Source of the DNA: Gautieria morchelliformis
Taxonomy: Eukaryota; Basidiomycota; Agaricomycetes; Gomphales; Gomphaceae
NCBI GenBank assembly: GCA_015179125.1
Contig: WHVA01000065.1
Coordinates: 248,001-312,000, forward strand
Direction of reading: 5' to 3'
DNA: 64,000 nucleotides
The translations under genes and the position numbers were made by a program. The notes below the pieces were generated by a model. The model made no database searches. It saw nothing but the letters and a program-made list of their open reading frames with translations, and was not told the origin of the DNA. Of the stretch, positions 61,905 to 64,000 are shown one piece after another. How positions within the stretch are numbered: the first letter of the stretch is position 1; each line of letters opens with the position of its first letter.

Positions 61905-63050
61905 AGCATAGGCACTACCAGAACTAGTCTGGTAGTTATTCCTTCAATTGAGAGACATAATATGCATGGCAAATTTAAATCTGGCATTCATAAGGTAGGG
62001 CCGGGGCCCATAACCTAAAGACAATTGTAAATTCCCAGTGGCAGTGAAAGACACTATATTTGTACCTAAAGACAATTGTAAACTACAAGCTAGTTAGCTA
62101 TGAATCTCGTTATACAGGTTAGGCACTTACTTCCCAGTGGCAGCCAAAGACACTGAGAAGACTACACTACTGCACATGCACGCATACATATATGTGTGTC
62201 TCAGAATGAGTAAGAAATCAAGCACGAACCATTCCCTAACTGCGCCTTGGATACTGAACTACGTGACACTCGTCTTCCTACAGAAACCCACCAGATACAT
62301 CATGGTGACCGCTATCATAATATCCACTGCTGCGCTTCCTCCAAGCGAAATCTATGCCAAGTGGCTGAACTATTCAAACACCAAAGCTGCCCATACACTA
62401 CCCACCGAAACAACAGGAAACAGAGCTCCAACAGTATACAAGCTGGGAAGACGTCGAACCTGGACATGAACATTGAGTTATAATTGCGTTCAGAACTATA
62501 CAGATGGAGCGAACCAGAATTCCAGTGGCCATTCCTGCAGCTCCTTGCGATAGCAATATCTTCCTGTGCACTTGGGTCAGGAACTATTTGATTAGCATGG
62601 GCAGGGTTGCCTCACACTGAGAGGGAAGCCCGGTGGTGGTAGCCACGATTCCATGACATCCAAATTCTCCAGGGAAAGAAGATCTGCACGTTTGCTGATA
62701 TTAGATATTATCCCAGCCAATACACAGATATCAAGCCAAGCCAGATAATAGTTTTTTTATCTTGTCAGGCCCATGAACTAGTGATAAGCCACTGCCAACC
62801 ATCGCTGGATATCATAAGAGTCTGTGCGACTCCAATACAAACAGACCATATACTGTTGGAACTATTGAAATCCACAATGTTGCGAGCGCACCTAATATCA
62901 CTGAGGCAGGGTCAGCGATGGGATTGTGACACAATCCTGTCTCGGTTCAGGCCTCAGGACAATGCGCTGCTGCACCCACCCTTGGAGTGGACTGCGACTG
63001 ACACTATCAACGGCAACTCCAGGGACACAACTGAACAACTACCAATAAAC
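61905..63050. other. Unassigned region 5' of the HMG-tail paralog
   Basis: No recognisable domain. Short open frames (62,137-62,469; 62,781-63,056) may be remnants of the upstream exons of the HMG paralog. 62,195-62,230 resembles 48,560-48,600. Two copies of ACCTAAAGACAATTGTAAA occur near 62,014 and 62,067. Confidence 0.35.
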
Positions 63051-63660
63051 CAATGACATGTCACACTTTGCTGGTCCACAGAACCAGACAACGGTGACCT
63101 TCTGCATATGGTGATATCCCCAACCGATGACCCCTACGTGTTCAACATTGGAGAGATCGACTTTGACACTGGGTTATTCACTGACAAATGCGAGACGATC
63201 AATGTCTCCACTGGCGCCGACATGCTATCAGGGACATTACGCGTGCTCCAGTCTCCTGACGAGCCTGCACACGTATCGAACCACCATTGCAAGTGTGAGC
63301 TGGTAGGGGCGTGCAACGAGGACACTGAGCCCCATTGACGTTTTCCAAAGCTCATCAACCGCACCCCCGGTCAGTCTCGAAGACTTGCAAGGATACTAGA
63401 ATTGTTTTGTGGACAAGGAAGCGCAGCGAGGGGAACTTCCCCTTGCTTGTTATGTGTTTAGTCGAATACCTCTTCAGAGGTATTCGACTAAACACTGGTA
63501 ACAAGCTTAGCTGTATCTGAACTTGACAGGCCTACACCCTATGTCCTGCCGGCAGGTGCAGCAGGCATGGATTCGACGAATGCTGAAGACTGGCACTAGC
63601 TGTGGAGTGGTAACGAACGATAGGGCCAACTGTGGAGTGGCCACGAACTACAGTGTGAGA
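63051..63660 (+). pseudogene. HMG-gene tail paralog
   Basis: The frame 63,108-63,338 encodes PTDDPYVFNIGEIDFDTGLF and VSTGADMLSGTLRVL, clearly homologous to the acidic tail at 40,190-40,300 (DDPYIFSLPGLDFD..., GPDMLSGTL). Homology goes on through the 3' flank (63,340-63,650 against 40,330-40,640). The HMG box itself is not present upstream. The segment 63,454-63,495 holds a 42-nt palindrome absent from the other copy. Confidence 0.7.
63454..63495. repeat. Perfect 20-bp inverted repeat
   Basis: Arm GTGTTTAGTCGAATACCTCT, 2-nt spacer, exact complement. In the homologous place (about 40,470-40,495) only a single right arm-like sequence (AGAGGTATTC...) is found, so the left arm looks like a local inverted duplication. 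Confidence 0.85.
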
Positions 63661-63766
63661 TGCTCAAAACCGACCACTCAGTCATAGGTGTGATGCGGAT
63701 TGTATCTCATCCTTGGATATTTAACTTAGTCACTCCAAAATTGGTGGAATCAAGTGTGATTGAGCT

Positions 63767-64000
63767 TGTAAGGGCAACCCTGGCTAGTCGTGGATGTCAC
63801 ACTACCACACAACTGACAAGGGGAAATCCAAAGTATGTATAAATGAACAGAGCATACAAGAGAGGGGTTTCTCACCTGACAAGGGGAAATCCAAAGAGAA
63901 AAGTCTAAGGACCCCCAATGTCAGCGAGCCCGTATTATACTACGCTGCGCAGCCAGGGACAACGCTTGGCACCCGCCATCAACCCTGCATCCCCCTGACC
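63767..64000 (+). mobile_element. S1 LTR, copy c (cut by window end)
   Basis: Starts TGTAAGGGCAACCCTGGC and follows copies a and b for 234 bp to the window edge. It is closest to copy a. Whether it is a solo LTR or the 5' LTR of a full S1 element cannot be seen. If a full element follows, it would identify this LTR family. Confidence 0.9.

Noticed and set aside
1..64000. tRNA or rRNA genes
   Set aside because: I looked for cloverleaf-like and rRNA core motifs by eye and saw none. A tRNAscan-SE/Infernal run would be decisive.

Overview
The window is fungal nuclear DNA, most likely from an Agaricomycete (Basidiomycota). The evidence is introns of 50-57 nt with GTATGT/GTGAGT donors, chromodomain Ty3/gypsy elements (chromoviruses), Ty1/copia elements, a Helitron Rep, a LINE tail with an RNase H domain, a MATA_HMG-type HMG-box gene, an F-box-like gene and a large kinesin-light-chain-type TPR gene. 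The species cannot be named from this sequence. Most of the window (about 50 of 64 kb) is transposable-element DNA. I use these working names: GyA (chromovirus, two copies), GyB, GyC, CoA-CoE (copia elements or fragments), S1 (a solo-LTR family), R1 and R2 (dispersed repeats).

1-28.2 kb is a nested stack. A copia relic (CoA, 1.7-4.3 kb, minus strand) holds a solo LTR with target-site duplication (TSD) GTGTC. It abuts a plus-strand chromovirus, GyA, whose 5' LTR starts at 4,293 and 3' LTR at about 27,087. GyA is split by a complete chromovirus GyB (4,523-11,018, TSD CTATC), a 995-bp TIR element (TSD TA), an unidentified 1.07-kb insertion, a 540-bp solo LTR (TSD GTATG), a 241-bp LTR-like insertion (TSD ACGTG), a complete, very young copia element CoB (20,028-25,258, TSD TCCCA) and a 464-bp solo LTR (TSD CCTCC). 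A LINE 3' fragment and an R1 repeat follow.

28.8-36.4 kb is a second, minus-strand copy of GyA, truncated at both ends, then a copia 3' end. Comparing the two GyA copies locates the insertions to the base and shows that GyA carries a long extra ORF (ORF3, about 660 aa) downstream of the integrase/chromodomain. 36.4-44.4 kb is gene-bearing: an HMG-box gene split by a 767-bp palindromic CACTG element, a 450-bp hAT-like MITE (8-bp TSD) and an F-box-like gene. 44.4-48.5 kb is a copia RT/RNase H relic split by a 3,067-bp TIR insertion that contains fragments of a PL8 polysaccharide lyase gene and a coiled-coil gene.

48.9-56.2 kb is the most interesting gene. Seven phase-consistent exons predict a protein of about 1,581 aa: an uncharacterised N-terminal region, a Gly/Asn/Pro-rich repeat linker, then about 24 nearly identical 42-residue TPRs. 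The TPR array continues past a frameshift in two more blocks. 56.3-64 kb holds GyC split by an S1 solo LTR (TSD GGGAG), a Helitron Rep fragment with HUH and two-tyrosine motifs but no helicase, R2 and R1 copies, a diverged paralog of the HMG gene tail and the start of a third S1 LTR.

For function, host genes here are few and mostly damaged. The TPR gene looks intact through its first 24 repeats. Its repeat homogeneity and polymorphic positions resemble those of fungal NLR-type recognition genes, but no NTPase domain is visible.
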